A DNA stretch of 64,000 nucleotides from Papaver somniferum. Its lineage: Eukaryota; Streptophyta; Magnoliopsida; Ranunculales; Papaveraceae. The stretch lies in contig NC_039362.1 of NCBI RefSeq assembly GCF_003573695.1, forward strand, positions 114,927,120-114,991,119, read 5' to 3'. Below are positions 22,763 through 33,198 of the stretch, piece after piece (positions within the stretch are counted from its first letter, which is position 1; each line of letters starts with the position of its first letter). The notes under the pieces were generated by a model that was not told the origin of the DNA, did not search any database, and worked only from the letters and a program-made list of their open reading frames with translations. The position numbers and the translations under genes are program-made.

Positions 22763-24708
22763 ATAAACATCTGTGATATCTCAGTAAACGTACCACCAGT
22801 CGTTGATGGCTCAAACTACTCAGGGTGGAAGGTTGCTATGTGTGTTTATCTTCAAGCTTGTGATTTTTAAACCTGTGTACGTATTTTTAAAGGCTATGAT
22901 CCTCCGGTTAATACAAAAGGCGATTTTTTTTTTTTGATAAGTCAAAAAATTGTATTAATAGATAACAATATTTACAGAGAATAGATTACAAGAAAAGAGG
23001 TCACAGCAACCCCAAAAACTTGGAAACAATTAAAACGAAAATAAGAAACAAAAGGATAAACAACTGAATTTTTAAAAAATGTGGTCTTCCATCAAAATGT
23101 ATTCCCACTTCAATAGCAAGTAAACAACCATGCTTAGCCGAATTATCCGCGTTGTGGCTGCACCCTCCTATGCTGCACACGAAAGTAATCCAAAATTATA
23201 ACATCTTCAGCTGAATTCTTCATGTAGCCTTTTAACCGCACCGAATACTCTTGGATCAGCTTCAAAACCCGTTTAAAAAACATGTTCCAGTTCGGCTTCT
23301 TTTTCTCAAAGACGCCCTTGTTTCTGACAGCCCATAGTTCAGATTTAAGTACAAGATTTGCCAGAAGCCATAACTCTCGCACCATCTGGCTTCTTCCTTT
23401 AGCTGCTTTATAAGAAATTACAAGGTTGTTGTTAGGCTTTAAACCAAAGATTTGAGAAATCAAGTTCCATGCACGAGCTGCAAAACTGCACCTAAGGATA
23501 CAAAAGGCGATGTATCTATACCTAAGGATGTTGGTAGTTATAGTCCCGAAGAATCTCTTACTGCAATGCAAAATTCTAACGGATTAAATGCTATCAGACA
23601 TGCCGTTACTCCAGACCTTCAACACTATGTGTCTACATGCACTAAGTCTAAAGATGCCTGGGATATCTTAGAAACTGTATTTGAAGACAAGAGATACGTT
23701 TCTAAGAAGCATGCCATCAATGGAGGAAATAACCTCAACACACTCTCCATGAATACCTCTCTTGGACAGGTGACAATTCATGATCCAAATTATGTTCAAA
23801 CCTTTGCATTCAATGCTGTCTTCGAGACAAGTAAATCCTCTAACTTGTCTTGGGCTGATGAGTGTTGTTCTAATGATAATAGGTTTGATAAACCATTGTT
23901 CACAGAAAGGATCAAGGAATTTTCAAAAAGAAGCATTAGATGTGATAAACATCTCCTGTCAGCTGTTGCTACTAAAGATTCTATGAAAGAAAATTCTCTA
24001 AGTGTCAACACTTTGAATGCGTCTATTGGATGTGATGAAACCGCAGCTCTCGCGGCAGAAACCTCCACATACTCAAGGTCTGTTTCAGAAGTTGACTCTG
24101 ATACAAAGATTTTTGAATTGTTGAATAAAGAGGTTCTTCAAGAAAATATTCAATTAAAAGCTTCATTGAAGAAACTAGAATCTTTAATCCAGGTAAAAGA
24201 TCTTGAGATAGATTGTCTTAATGATCAATTCACCAGAACCGTTGTTCTAAACGAAAAAGAGATTAATACTCTCAAAGATGATCTTCAACGATTGTCTGGA
24301 AGTTCTGATAAAATCTCAGCAATGTTATTTGGTCAGAAATCCTTTGGAAATACCAATGGTTTAGGGTTTAAAAGCAAGTCGGAAGGTATTGTCAACCATG
24401 ATCCAAAGTGTCATGGGAAATCAAAGGTTGGCAGTTGTGATAAACAGAAGGCACTTCAACAAGACAAAGAATCATCGATTTGTTCTTTTTGTGGAAATGC
24501 AAATCATGCTCAAAGCACGTGTTGGAAGTTCAAGAGGAGCAACAAAAGAATGTCCAGACTGCAAAAGAGCATGCAAAAGATGAATCTGGAGAATCAGAAA
24601 AAGTCTTATAAAAGCAATGCTTCCAGAATCAGAAGAGGAAGGAAACCTGTTTATACAACAAGCCTTGGTAAAAAAGGGGAGCGTCTGGCTCACATTGTCT
24701 CTATCTAA
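22763..24708 (+). pseudogene. E3 gag: UBN2-type capsid remnant and CCHC zinc knuckle
   Basis: Alignment with E4 places the start at 22763, where ATG has become ATA. The N-terminus reads ISVNVPPVVDGSNYSGWKV (copia gag N-terminal motif), then a TAA inside LQACDF*TCV, then the LINE insertion at 22925-23497. The frame resumes with PEESLTAMQNSNGLNAIRHA and DAWDILETVF (UBN2). About 60 residues of the capsid core present in E4 are deleted, joining ETVFEDK to SKKHAI. A long helical stretch (LNKEVLQENIQLKASLKKLE) precedes the zinc knuckle CSFCGNANHAQSTCWKF and a basic tail ending at 24708. Open from 23512 onward, but dead overall through loss of the start, one stop and the LINE. Confidence 0.85.
22925..23497 (-). 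mobile_element. 5'-truncated LINE fragment in E3 gag, minus orientation
   Basis: T-run at the left end (poly-A tail on the minus strand) and a 14-bp duplication ATACAAAAGGCGAT at 22911-22924 and 23498-23511. The minus-strand translation (AARAWNLISQIFGLKPNNNL, ELWLLANLVLKSELWAVRN) parallels the zf-RVT to RNase H linker of the LINE at 17822-19131, so it is the same family. Truncation lies within the zinc-binding region. Confidence 0.9.
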
Positions 24709-24917
24709 CTCCAGAGACGTTCACATCCTCATCCTTAACTTGAGAAAATGAGGCTCTGCATTTGTGTGGCTCAAGTATTGTATCTATTTTTGTTAAGAAA
24801 ATATTCTCCTAACAATTTAGATTGTGGACTTTTAAACTGTGGAAGACTGTGTCAAGGATCTCTAGGGTTTGACACTTATAAATCTTCTCATATTCTTTTT
24901 CCCTCTCATACGTTCTC

Positions 24918-25343
24918 ATGGCTCCTGTAAACATAGGCACTTCCAAAAGTGATGCAGTAGAAGCAGTCAACGTATATCTGTGCAAAGGAATCACTTCCTC
25001 AAGGATGATAAAGAAGAAGTCAACAATCTATGAAAAAGGTTCTTCCTCTAACTGTCTCTTTTCTGTGTATCATAATAATCATTTGAGATACATGGTGAAA
25101 GCTTTCATCAAAAAGCGAAATGATCTAAAATCTCGAATGATTTCCTCTTTGGAAGAGATAACTCACTATGAACAAAGGTTGTCTCTAACCAAGAATACTC
25201 TGCGTGATCTAAAAAGAGAACTTAGTGAGTTAACTGACATTTCTGAAGATCTAGAGGAATTGAACGATCCCATTATCAATGGATTTTTCAATAATGAGAA
25301 GGAGTATTCTGTAGATGCCTTGAGGAAAATATACAATGCCTAG
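24918..25343 (+). CDS. E3 second ORF: 141-aa helical protein of unknown function
   Basis: Intact ORF from ATG (MAPVNIGTSKSDAVEAVNVY). The C-terminal two thirds is charged and helical (KKRNDLKSRMISSLEEITHY, LKRELSELTDISEDLEELND), consistent with a coiled coil. It lies 210 bp behind gag and is followed by the conserved non-coding block. There are no Cys/His clusters, catalytic motifs or membrane segments. Position and helical character match ORF2 of E1 and E4, but the sequences do not align by eye. No family recognised. Confidence 0.5.
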   Translation: MAPVNIGTSKSDAVEAVNVYLCKGITSSRMIKKKSTIYEKGSSSNCLFSVYHNNHLRYMVKAFIKKRNDLKSRMISSLEEITHYEQRLSLTKNTLRDLKRELSELTDISEDLEELNDPIINGFFNNEKEYSVDALRKIYNA

Positions 25344-26888
25344 TAAGCCTTCTTTTTGGCTTAGTTGGAAGCATAACTAGTTCTCTGGATAGCGATGATT
25401 GTGACTACACATATCTATTATTTTCATCTTCTTGTTTTTAGGTTTTTTGGTTTAAAATTCTAAAACTATTTGGAGGATGATGTTTCGCAATATTTTTGAT
25501 TTTGTTATATTGCAACTTGTTATGGGATATTTGTGTTTACGTCCGTGAACTTTGTTGTCCCATATCTTTGTCAAAAGTAAAGTCGTTCACGATCAGTATT
25601 CATGTATTGGTTTAAGAATGAATAGACTTTTGACATATACAAAAGTTAAGCCTATATTGTCAACCCTTGACGGAAGATAGGTTAAAATCTTTTGTATCCA
25701 AGGATTATTGTTATTGTATATGCTTGTACAAAAGAATGAATCCTTGTGTATTCCACGGTATTGATCTTCATTGATCCATCTTTTTGTATTACCGTAAGGC
25801 TCCGTGGTGTGCCTTATGTTGAGCACGATACAACTAAGTTGATTATTCTTGATTAGCTTTGTTGGTTGTTCCGTAAGGTACGTTATATTGAGAATTTAGA
25901 ACTAAATTAATCATCTTCTTGGTTATTTAGTTATTACTCCACAAGTTCTCTTGTGTTGAGTACATGAACGATTAAGCCAATCACTCTCTTGTATGATTAA
26001 CTTAGTCGTTGCTCTGTAAGTTTACTTATGTTGAGCACAATGAATTAAATTGATCACTTTTGTGTTTAATTTGATTATGTATTCCGATTGAATTATTCAT
26101 GGGTTTACTTATGAATAATTTGATTGAGTCTTGGATATAAAAATCATTCTCATGGTTTTGGTGTTCAATAAAATCCTTCGTTTCTATTGAGATTAAGGTC
26201 GCTCGTTGTTGTCCCCTTGGGAATGACATCAAATGGGGGAGAGTTCTTTTGAACTTGTGCTTAATGGTCATATCTTGAGGGGTGTGCGGCTATGGAATTT
26301 TAGAGGGGTTATCTTGTATCTTTAAACTCCTTGATGAATGTTGTTAGCTTCGGTTATATGATTGCATCTAAATAAGATGATGTGTGTTTCTTTCTCTCAG
26401 TCGTGAAATGTCTCTTACAAAAATTTCATTATGATCCCGTTCTTGTACCTTTGCCAATTTTATTGACAAAAAGGGGGAGAATTAATATGTAGTTCACACT
26501 ACAAATACATATGGTTTTCGGATCATTATGTAAGGGGGAGTGGTTTTCATGTGAGATGGAGTATTGACTAAGGGGGAGTGATAATATCACCATAGTATTA
26601 TTGTTGAAGTTGTGATACAATTGGACTTCGACAAACATGTAATAATACTATGACACTGTATAACAATGATCAAGACCGATGCTTACTCATTGTTATAGCT
26701 ACGGATCTTCAACGACGGTGATGCTAAACTTACAACCTTTGGGATCATTGGAGTACTTGGAAGTGACGAAGATTTCGAGGAATATTGAATATTAGACATG
26801 TGGAATAGGAGCTACTAAAGTTTCATTATCTTTTTTGTATTCCATATATATTGATAGTTTTGTCACTAAAATTGACAAAGGGGGAGAT
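25344..26888 (+). other. E3 non-coding internal region and polypurine tracts
   Basis: No gene. Repeats of about 69 bp with inverted arms (GTTGTTCCGTAAGG, TTGAGCAC.., CAACTAAGTTGATTA) at about 25780-26120 match 14630-14950. Extra purine motifs AAAAAGGGGGAGA near 26468, TAAGGGGGAGTG near 26531 and 26569 precede the terminal ACAAAGGGGGAGAT at 26875-26888. Confidence 0.7.
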
Positions 26889-29295
26889 TGTTAGAGCACT
26901 GCTCGGTCAAACTCGCATGCGTTGCTATCTCAAGCATGTTTGTCAATGCTAGTGATCAAAACTATAAGTCTTGATTTCTAGTCTCTTATAGATAAGTCTC
27001 GGACTAGGATAGTAAGTGTAGTTGAGCTCAAGGAATTCATGACGATTCATCATACAAGTAGAAGATATACTCAATGAACCGGTGGAACTTCTCGACAAAA
27101 AGGTATGTGGAGATTTGAACTTATCTATCACTCAAAAGTCTATCTATTCTATCTCCTACTCTTTGAGACAAAAGTCGTATGCTATATATATAGACTAGAT
27201 CATACACATTTGGTATTTCGAGTCGAGTATACCTCGCCTATCTATATCTCGAAATATGTGTTAGTAAGCTTTTCTCTTCGACCAAGTTTACCTTTACCTA
27301 GTGACGAAAGTCATGAATGTTTTAATCACTTTGAAAATCGCTTTGACGAGAAATAGTGTAATAACTGTATAACGTCCTCTAAGAATGTTTCAATGATTGG
27401 AATGAAAGTTTAGATTACATAACCAATGGATTCCTTGAACCGAAGTTTTCGAACTTTGTTGATCAAGAGAACCGGAAGTATGGAAAGTTCCAAGTCCGCG
27501 AACTCAGTCCGCGAACTGTCGAAGTTCTCAAACCCGAGAATTTCTGCTGGAGTTGACAAACTACTTGCGTGAGCCAAGTTCTCGAACCCAGTCCACGAAC
27601 CGGCGTAGTTCTCGAAACCGAGAATTTTTGCTGGAGTTTGTAAACTCTAATCGGTGTCTTAAGTCCGTGAGCCTAGTCTGCAAACTTGAGAAGGATATAT
27701 ATCTAAATATGATTTCTGAACTTAATCTTAAAAGACTAAGAAATACATTTGCAAACCGTGGCTATTAAAGTTCATGAACCGATTCAAGTGAATCAAATAA
27801 TCTTTGCTTCAATTGTGTCTTGTGTAGTTACATAAGATTTCCTTGCAATTGAACAACTCTCTTAACTAGTTCATTTGAGTCAATTCAACTAGTTATGGTG
27901 AAGAAGAACATGGTTGGTATGAAATGCTCATATGGTTAACCTCTTTGGGTAGACTATTGTTGAACCAACAATGTACACGTTTGGGTGCGGTTAACAAACC
28001 TAGAAGCGTACAGTCATTTATGTATGACAAGCTAAGTTTTCGATCTAACAGTTGAGAAATATTAGCTTGAAACTAAATCAGGTTTTCATCTAACGGTGGA
28101 TATTGATTGCTTTGTAACTAAGGAAAAACCCTGATTTGAAGACTATATAAAGGAGACATTTAGCATTGAGAAAGCTAATCCCCACACGTCCATGTGATAC
28201 TAGATTCTCTGCTAGAGTCGTTTCTCCTTTAACCTTTGGTTTTCTTCTTCTAAAACCAGGTTAACGACTTAAAGACTTCATTGGGATTGTGAAGCCAGAC
28301 CGATACTACTTTTATCGTAGTTGTGTGATCTGATCTTGAATCTTCTATCGTCACAGTACAATCATATTAATTGTCTTGAGATCGTGAGAGTTCTCCGATA
28401 GGCGAGATATAAAAAGTAATCACAAACACCTTCGTCTCATCTTTTGTGATTCCACGACCTCTTGTTTCGCTACCATACGATTAAGATTGTTGTGAGGTGA
28501 TTGATTAATCTAGGTTGTTCTTCGGGAATATAAGACCGGATTATCAATTGGTTCTTGTTCACCTTGATTATTATCAAAAGACGGAACAAAAACTTTTAGG
28601 GTTTTCTGTGGGAGACAGATTGATCCTTTGATAGACTTGTCTGTGTGAGAAAAATTTGTTTATTGTTAAAGCCTGCGATTTTGGGTCGTAACAACTCTTA
28701 GTTATGGGTGAGATCAGCTAAGGGAATCAAGTGCGCAGTATCTTGATGGGATAAGAGGCGTAGGGAGTACAACTGTACCTTGGATCTGTGGGAGACTGAT
28801 TTGGGTTCAACTATAGTCCAGTCTGAAGTTAGCTTGCAGTAGGCTAGTGTCTGTAGCGGCTTAATACAGTGTGTGTTCAATCTGGACTAGGACCCGAGGT
28901 TTTTCTCCATTTGCGGTTTCCTCGTTAACAAAATTCTAGTGTCTGGGTTATTTCTATTTCCGCATTATATTTGTTTATATAATCGAAATAATACAGGTTG
29001 TGCGTTTGAATCAATCAATTGAAAATCCGACCTTTGGTTGTTGATTGATATTGATTGATCCTTGGACATTGGTCTTTGGTACCGTCCAAGTTATTCCTTG
29101 TGTTTGATTATAGACTCGCTGATTTCTATTAGCTTGAGTGAATCAAAACAAGAGAGAGATATTAACTCCTTAAGATACTTTTATCTAGATTGAGTCTGAC
29201 TGTCTAGTTGATTCTCTAGTAAGTGTTTCGGAGTTAGTCCATACAGATTGCTAAGCGAAATATTGGGTGGTGTTGTTAGACCCCTGCTTTTTTCA
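26889..29295 (+). repeat. E3 3' LTR (2,407 bp)
   Basis: Pairs with 20296-22696. Begins TGTTAGAGCACTGCTCGG after the polypurine tract and ends TGCTTTTTTCA before CTTGT. TATA box 28144-28152. Scattered substitutions relative to the 5' copy show that the insertion is not very recent. Confidence 0.95.
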
Positions 29296-29300
29296 CTTGT

Positions 29301-31147
29301 CACTTGTTGTATCAAACTACACCAGAGAATATCAACTTGCTGCGCCATTTCATTAACAAACTCACAAACCTCTAGACTGCCATCACTTGTAACAATCGGT
29401 AATACATTCCCACTGTATCTAACTATCAACTTTAACCCATTAAGAACAAACATACAGGGAGCAAGTGAGTCTAGGAAGAATTCGGTACTCCTCTGAATAA
29501 ACTCTACCAACCTTCCTCTATCAAATACCCTTCCAGTAAAAACCAGGATATCATAGGAACAATCTTCATTACTTGTACACATAAGATCCGACCCTAAATC
29601 CGTCATTCTAGTGTACTTATGGGAAATATGAATTAAGATCAAACAGGAAGCCTCAAAAACTGTCGAATGAGACTCCACGGTATGGTAACATGTTGTCATA
29701 TTTTCTCAAACAATTTGCAAGCATCAAGAATGTCGCCACTTTTAACCAGCGAAAATGAATTCCACGTCTCAAACAACAATTCTAATCCATACCCCAGTTT
29801 TATAATCACCCGATAAACAAAATTTGTATAGATTTTAAGCAATAACATCAATCGATTAAGAACTAGCACAACAGAAGCAGGTATATCCACAGATAATTTT
29901 GAACTAGTGCTCACATAATAAGAACACCCCCTGAACACTTTAAATTTTCTTTCCCGATCAAATACCAGCCGAGTATAATTGTCAAGTGAGATATCACTCA
30001 TAAAAGTATTCAAAGATATGTAAATGAAGAGATATACCTTGGCAATTCTGAGTGTGTGCAAAAATAATTAAGCCGAGTTAGATTCAGTACTAGCCTCCAG
30101 AATTTTAACACAGAATTTCTGATTTCTCATGTTGCAATTCCTCACTTCATAATCTACAATTCCTTTACTTTGGTCACAATAAAATCCCTGGAGCGTAGCT
30201 AAATGAATGGTGGTATGTATGTTCCCACTTAACCCAAACATAATATGATGAGTAAGAGTCTTCTTCATAAGTACCTTGTTGTTGGTAACAATCAAGAGCC
30301 CTTGGCCTTTAAACTTCTAATAACACATCTCCACAGTTGATAATGGAACTGTTCTGCTAAAATTCATCACATATTGAGCTTTCTCAAACTGAAGACAAGC
30401 ATCGTTAATCAATTCTGGCCAAGTAGAGAAGGGTTTACCCTCTTGATAATCTAAAAAACATGTTTCCATCTTCTCTTCTAAGTCGAATCGAAGAGAAATT
30501 AAATTGACCACTTGAGAATCATTTCTCTCAGATTTACGAATTTCAACTGCAGAACTAGCTTCAAAAACATTGGAGAAATGAATTTCAGGTTTAGATCTGT
30601 ATTTACCTTCATCTGTTGCACTAGGAGTTGAAGATTTTTGAAAGAAATTTCCTTCTGAACCCGAATAAATTAGAGTTCCTTCAAGTTTTTCATCAATTAC
30701 TTTCTCAATCAGCGTCGATTTCATCAGCACCGACCCAACTAATTCAAATCTTTTTGCCGAGTTAAATTTCTCGTTCTGATCAACAGATTCACTCATGCAA
30801 CGCTCCAATAATAGAAGGTTCATTACTTATGCAGCTAAATAATCCTTCCATATGGCTAAAAACTCAGGAGATGGTTTACTGTTTCCATCACTCAATACTC
30901 TTGATATCTCAGCTAGAGCTAATTCTAATAGTTCAACTCTAATTGATAATTCTTCACCTTCTGTTAGGGTTCTCATGTTTGCATCCGCAGAATCGACTGC
31001 TCTGATACCACTTGTAGTGAACCCACTAAAAATTGGATTATCAGGAACAGTTTGGATCTCTAAGGATAGAGATGATTTGGGATAGTTAGAGGAATATAGA
31101 GGATTAGGAGAAGAATTAGACAAATTAAGGGGGTGATAAGAAGACAT
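29301..31147 (-). pseudogene. E2 long ORF, N-terminal segment, starting inside the LTR
   Basis: The minus-strand ATG at 31147 lies in the 5' LTR (MSSYHPLNLSNSSPNPLYSS). The frame runs through the primer site, which is read as SGIRAVDSADANMRTL, and on through ELLELALAEISRVLSDGN. In-frame TAA codons occur at 30827, 30317 and 30068. All intervening text stays in one frame down to 29696, where a one-base shift moves to the frame of 29699 (YDILVFTGRVFDRGRLVEF, CMFVLNGLKLIVRYSGNVLP). E3 interrupts it at 29300. With the two segments further left it amounts to roughly 1,080 codons. No gag, protease, integrase or RT motif is visible, and I do not recognise the protein. Confidence 0.6.
30999..31010 (-). 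promoter_or_regulatory. E2 primer binding site (tRNA-iMet)
   Basis: On the minus strand TGGTATCAGAGC, two bases after the LTR end. Unusually, it lies inside the open reading frame that begins in the LTR. Confidence 0.88.
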
Positions 31148-31364
31148 TGTTACAGATAGAAGTTGCAGAAGGATTTTAGGAAGAAGGTAAGGTTTACATT
31201 TTTCATTAAATAATTCTAAAAGGCATACAATAAGTCCATATATAAGCTGGAAGACATACTATCATCATGCATAACACGAGCCCGTCCACGTGACACTCTA
31301 AGACTACTAACGACACCCTTAACCACCCTGGACCCCCCCCCCCCCCCCCCGTAGGGTCATGACA
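31013..31364 (-). repeat. E2 5' LTR (right copy, 352 bp)
   Basis: Same sequence as 17065-17405, but the C-run at 31332-31350 is expanded to about 18 C, which explains the length difference. Followed by the duplication AACTT at 31365-31369. Confidence 0.88.
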
Positions 31365-31369
31365 AACTT

Positions 31370-32542
31370 GGATTGCAAATCCTGATTTGAAAACTATATA
31401 AAGGAGAACTCTAGCAACTGGGAAACCTAATCCCCACACCTCCTGTGTGTTACTAGTTGCATAACTAGGGTCGATTATCCTTTAACCTTAGGTTTCTTCT
31501 CGAGACCCCGTAAGTTAACGACTTGAAGACTTCATTGGGATTGTGAAGCCAGAACCAACTATTATCTTTATAGTTGCGTGATCTAATCTCGATGTTTCTA
31601 TCATGTTGAGTGCAATTGAAATAATTGGCTTGAGATTTTATATCCCCGATAGGCAAGATAGAAAAGTAATCACAAACAAACTTCGTCTCATCGTTTGTGA
31701 TTCCGCAATAACCTGTTTCGCTAGTCGATTAAATTTATTGTGAGGTGATTGATAATACTAGGATGTATTTCGGGAATATAAGTCCGGTTTATCAATTGGT
31801 TCTTATTCACCTTGATTTATCAAAAGACAGAACAAAAACTCTTGGGTATTTCTGTGGGAGGCAGATTAATTCAATCCTATAAACTTTTCTGTGTGAGACA
31901 GATTTTTCTATCAAGTCTTCGACTTTGGGTCGTAGCAACTCTTAGTTGTGGGTGAGATCAACTAAGGGAATCAAGTGCGTAATATCCTGCTGGGATCAGA
32001 GACGTAAGGAGCGCAACCGTACCTTGAATCAGTGTGAGATTGATTAGGGTTAAACTACAGTCCAGTCCGAAGTTAATTGGTAGTAGGCTAGTGTCTATTG
32101 CGGCTTAATACAGTGTGGTGTTCAATCTGGACTAGGTCCTAGGGTTTTTCTGCATTTGCGGTTTCCTCGTTAACAAAATTCTGGTGTCTGTGTTATTTCT
32201 TTCCGCATTATATTTTGTTATATAATTGAAATATCACAGGTTGTGCGTTTAGATCAATCAATTAGAATATCCAACCTTTGGTTGTTGATTTACATTGATT
32301 GACACTTGAACATTGGTCTTTGGTACCGTTCAAGTAATTCCTCTTATATTCAATCAGGCTCACAGATTTCTATTTGATGATTGCGGATTGAATTAAGAGT
32401 TAGAGATATTAAACTCTTTGATATAATTTAATCTAGATTGAGTCTGACTGTCTAGTTGATTCTCTAGAAATTGTATTGGAGAAAGTTCTCTCAGATTGCC
32501 AAACGAATTGTTGGGTGTGGTTGTTGTACCCCTGCATTTTCA
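31370..32542 (+). repeat. E1 3' LTR, right part
   Basis: Continues 15733-17064 across the E2 insertion, with the join at GGTAACTT|GGATTGCAAA as in the uninterrupted E4 LTR. TATA box 31395-31403. Ends GCATTTTCA at 32542. No gene. Confidence 0.88.
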
Positions 32543-33198
32543 ATATGGATGTGTAAGATTAAGTTACACAACACATTATAGCATGATTCAACTTGTGTAC
32601 TTGGAAGATACACATTCTTTGTAACATGATTTTGATTTTGCAATTAAAAGAGTATATTTGATAAGTACACAACATACTGATTCATGTTGTTTTGTTGTGT
32701 GACGTGAAAAGGAAAGTCAAGACATTCGTTCATGCAATTCTGGATTTGGTGAAGGAAATAAAACCAATTGGGATATATAAAAGAGCATAAAAATATCTTC
32801 GAAAAGCACCTTACGACAAGCTAGTAATGTTATATTATAAGGCATATGATGTTACTACTATTAAGAAATCGAAACAAATCACTACAAATAAGCACAGGCT
32901 TGTAAATTTTTTAAATTGCTTTGATTGAGATGGTGAGACACCCTATTCATTCAAATTTTGGAGATACGTTCATTCACTCTACACCGGTTAAGTGTGCTGC
33001 AAAGGGTTGGAAGTAGAAAAGGTCAGAAGTTATTAGAACGATTTAATCTAAGTAAATTGGATGACAATATATTATACAACATGTATTTTTATGATATTAA
33101 AGAAACAACACATCCAACAGTAGTGAGAAAGAAGAAAATTATAGAGACGATAAAACAAGTGATGAACAAAGCGGAATAAACACAACTTGATGATGAAC

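Larger units (their letters stand above)
20296..29295 (+). mobile_element. E3: complete family A non-autonomous element, 9,000 bp
   Basis: 5' LTR 20296-22696 and 3' LTR 26889-29295, flanked by a perfect 5-bp duplication CTTGT (20291-20295, 29296-29300). Primer site 22699-22710 and polypurine tract 26875-26888 (ACAAAGGGGGAGAT). The internal region has a broken gag with UBN2 remnant and zinc knuckle, a second ORF and a non-coding structured block. There is no protease, integrase, reverse transcriptase or RNase H. It is inserted in the E2 reading frame. Confidence 0.95.
17065..31364 (-). mobile_element. E2: small-LTR element (about 4 kb without nested insertions), minus orientation
   Basis: Left LTR 17065-17405 and right LTR 31013-31364 are near-identical, flanked by AACTT on both sides (17060-17064, 31365-31369). 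The minus-strand primer site TGGTATCAGAGC lies at 31010-30999. A purine-rich stretch next to the left LTR (GGAGAGGTCGG on the minus strand, about 17412-17422) fits a polypurine tract. After removing E3 and the LINE, about 3.97 kb remains. The internal region is one long minus-strand frame without recognisable gag or pol. The LTR start TGTCATGACC after a GAGGACAAGGAT context recalls chromovirus-type gypsy elements. That is a resemblance only. Confidence 0.85.
10954..32542 (+). mobile_element. E1: family A non-autonomous copia-type element hosting nested insertions
   Basis: The 5' LTR remnant 10954-12097 is followed by a primer site, an internal part 12098-15732, and a 3' LTR that starts at 15733, is interrupted by E2 at 17065-31364 and ends at 32542. 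Joining the two LTR parts gives about 2.5 kb, matching the other family A LTRs. The left end of the 5' LTR lies beyond E0, outside the window. The internal region carries a gag-like frame with a zinc knuckle and a second small coiled-coil ORF but no pol. The following five bases (ATATG, 32543-32547) would be the target duplication, which cannot be tested here. Confidence 0.88.

Noticed and set aside
23452..23511. N-terminus of the E3 gag ORF at 23452
   Set aside because: This part is LINE sequence read from the other strand; true gag text restarts at 23512.
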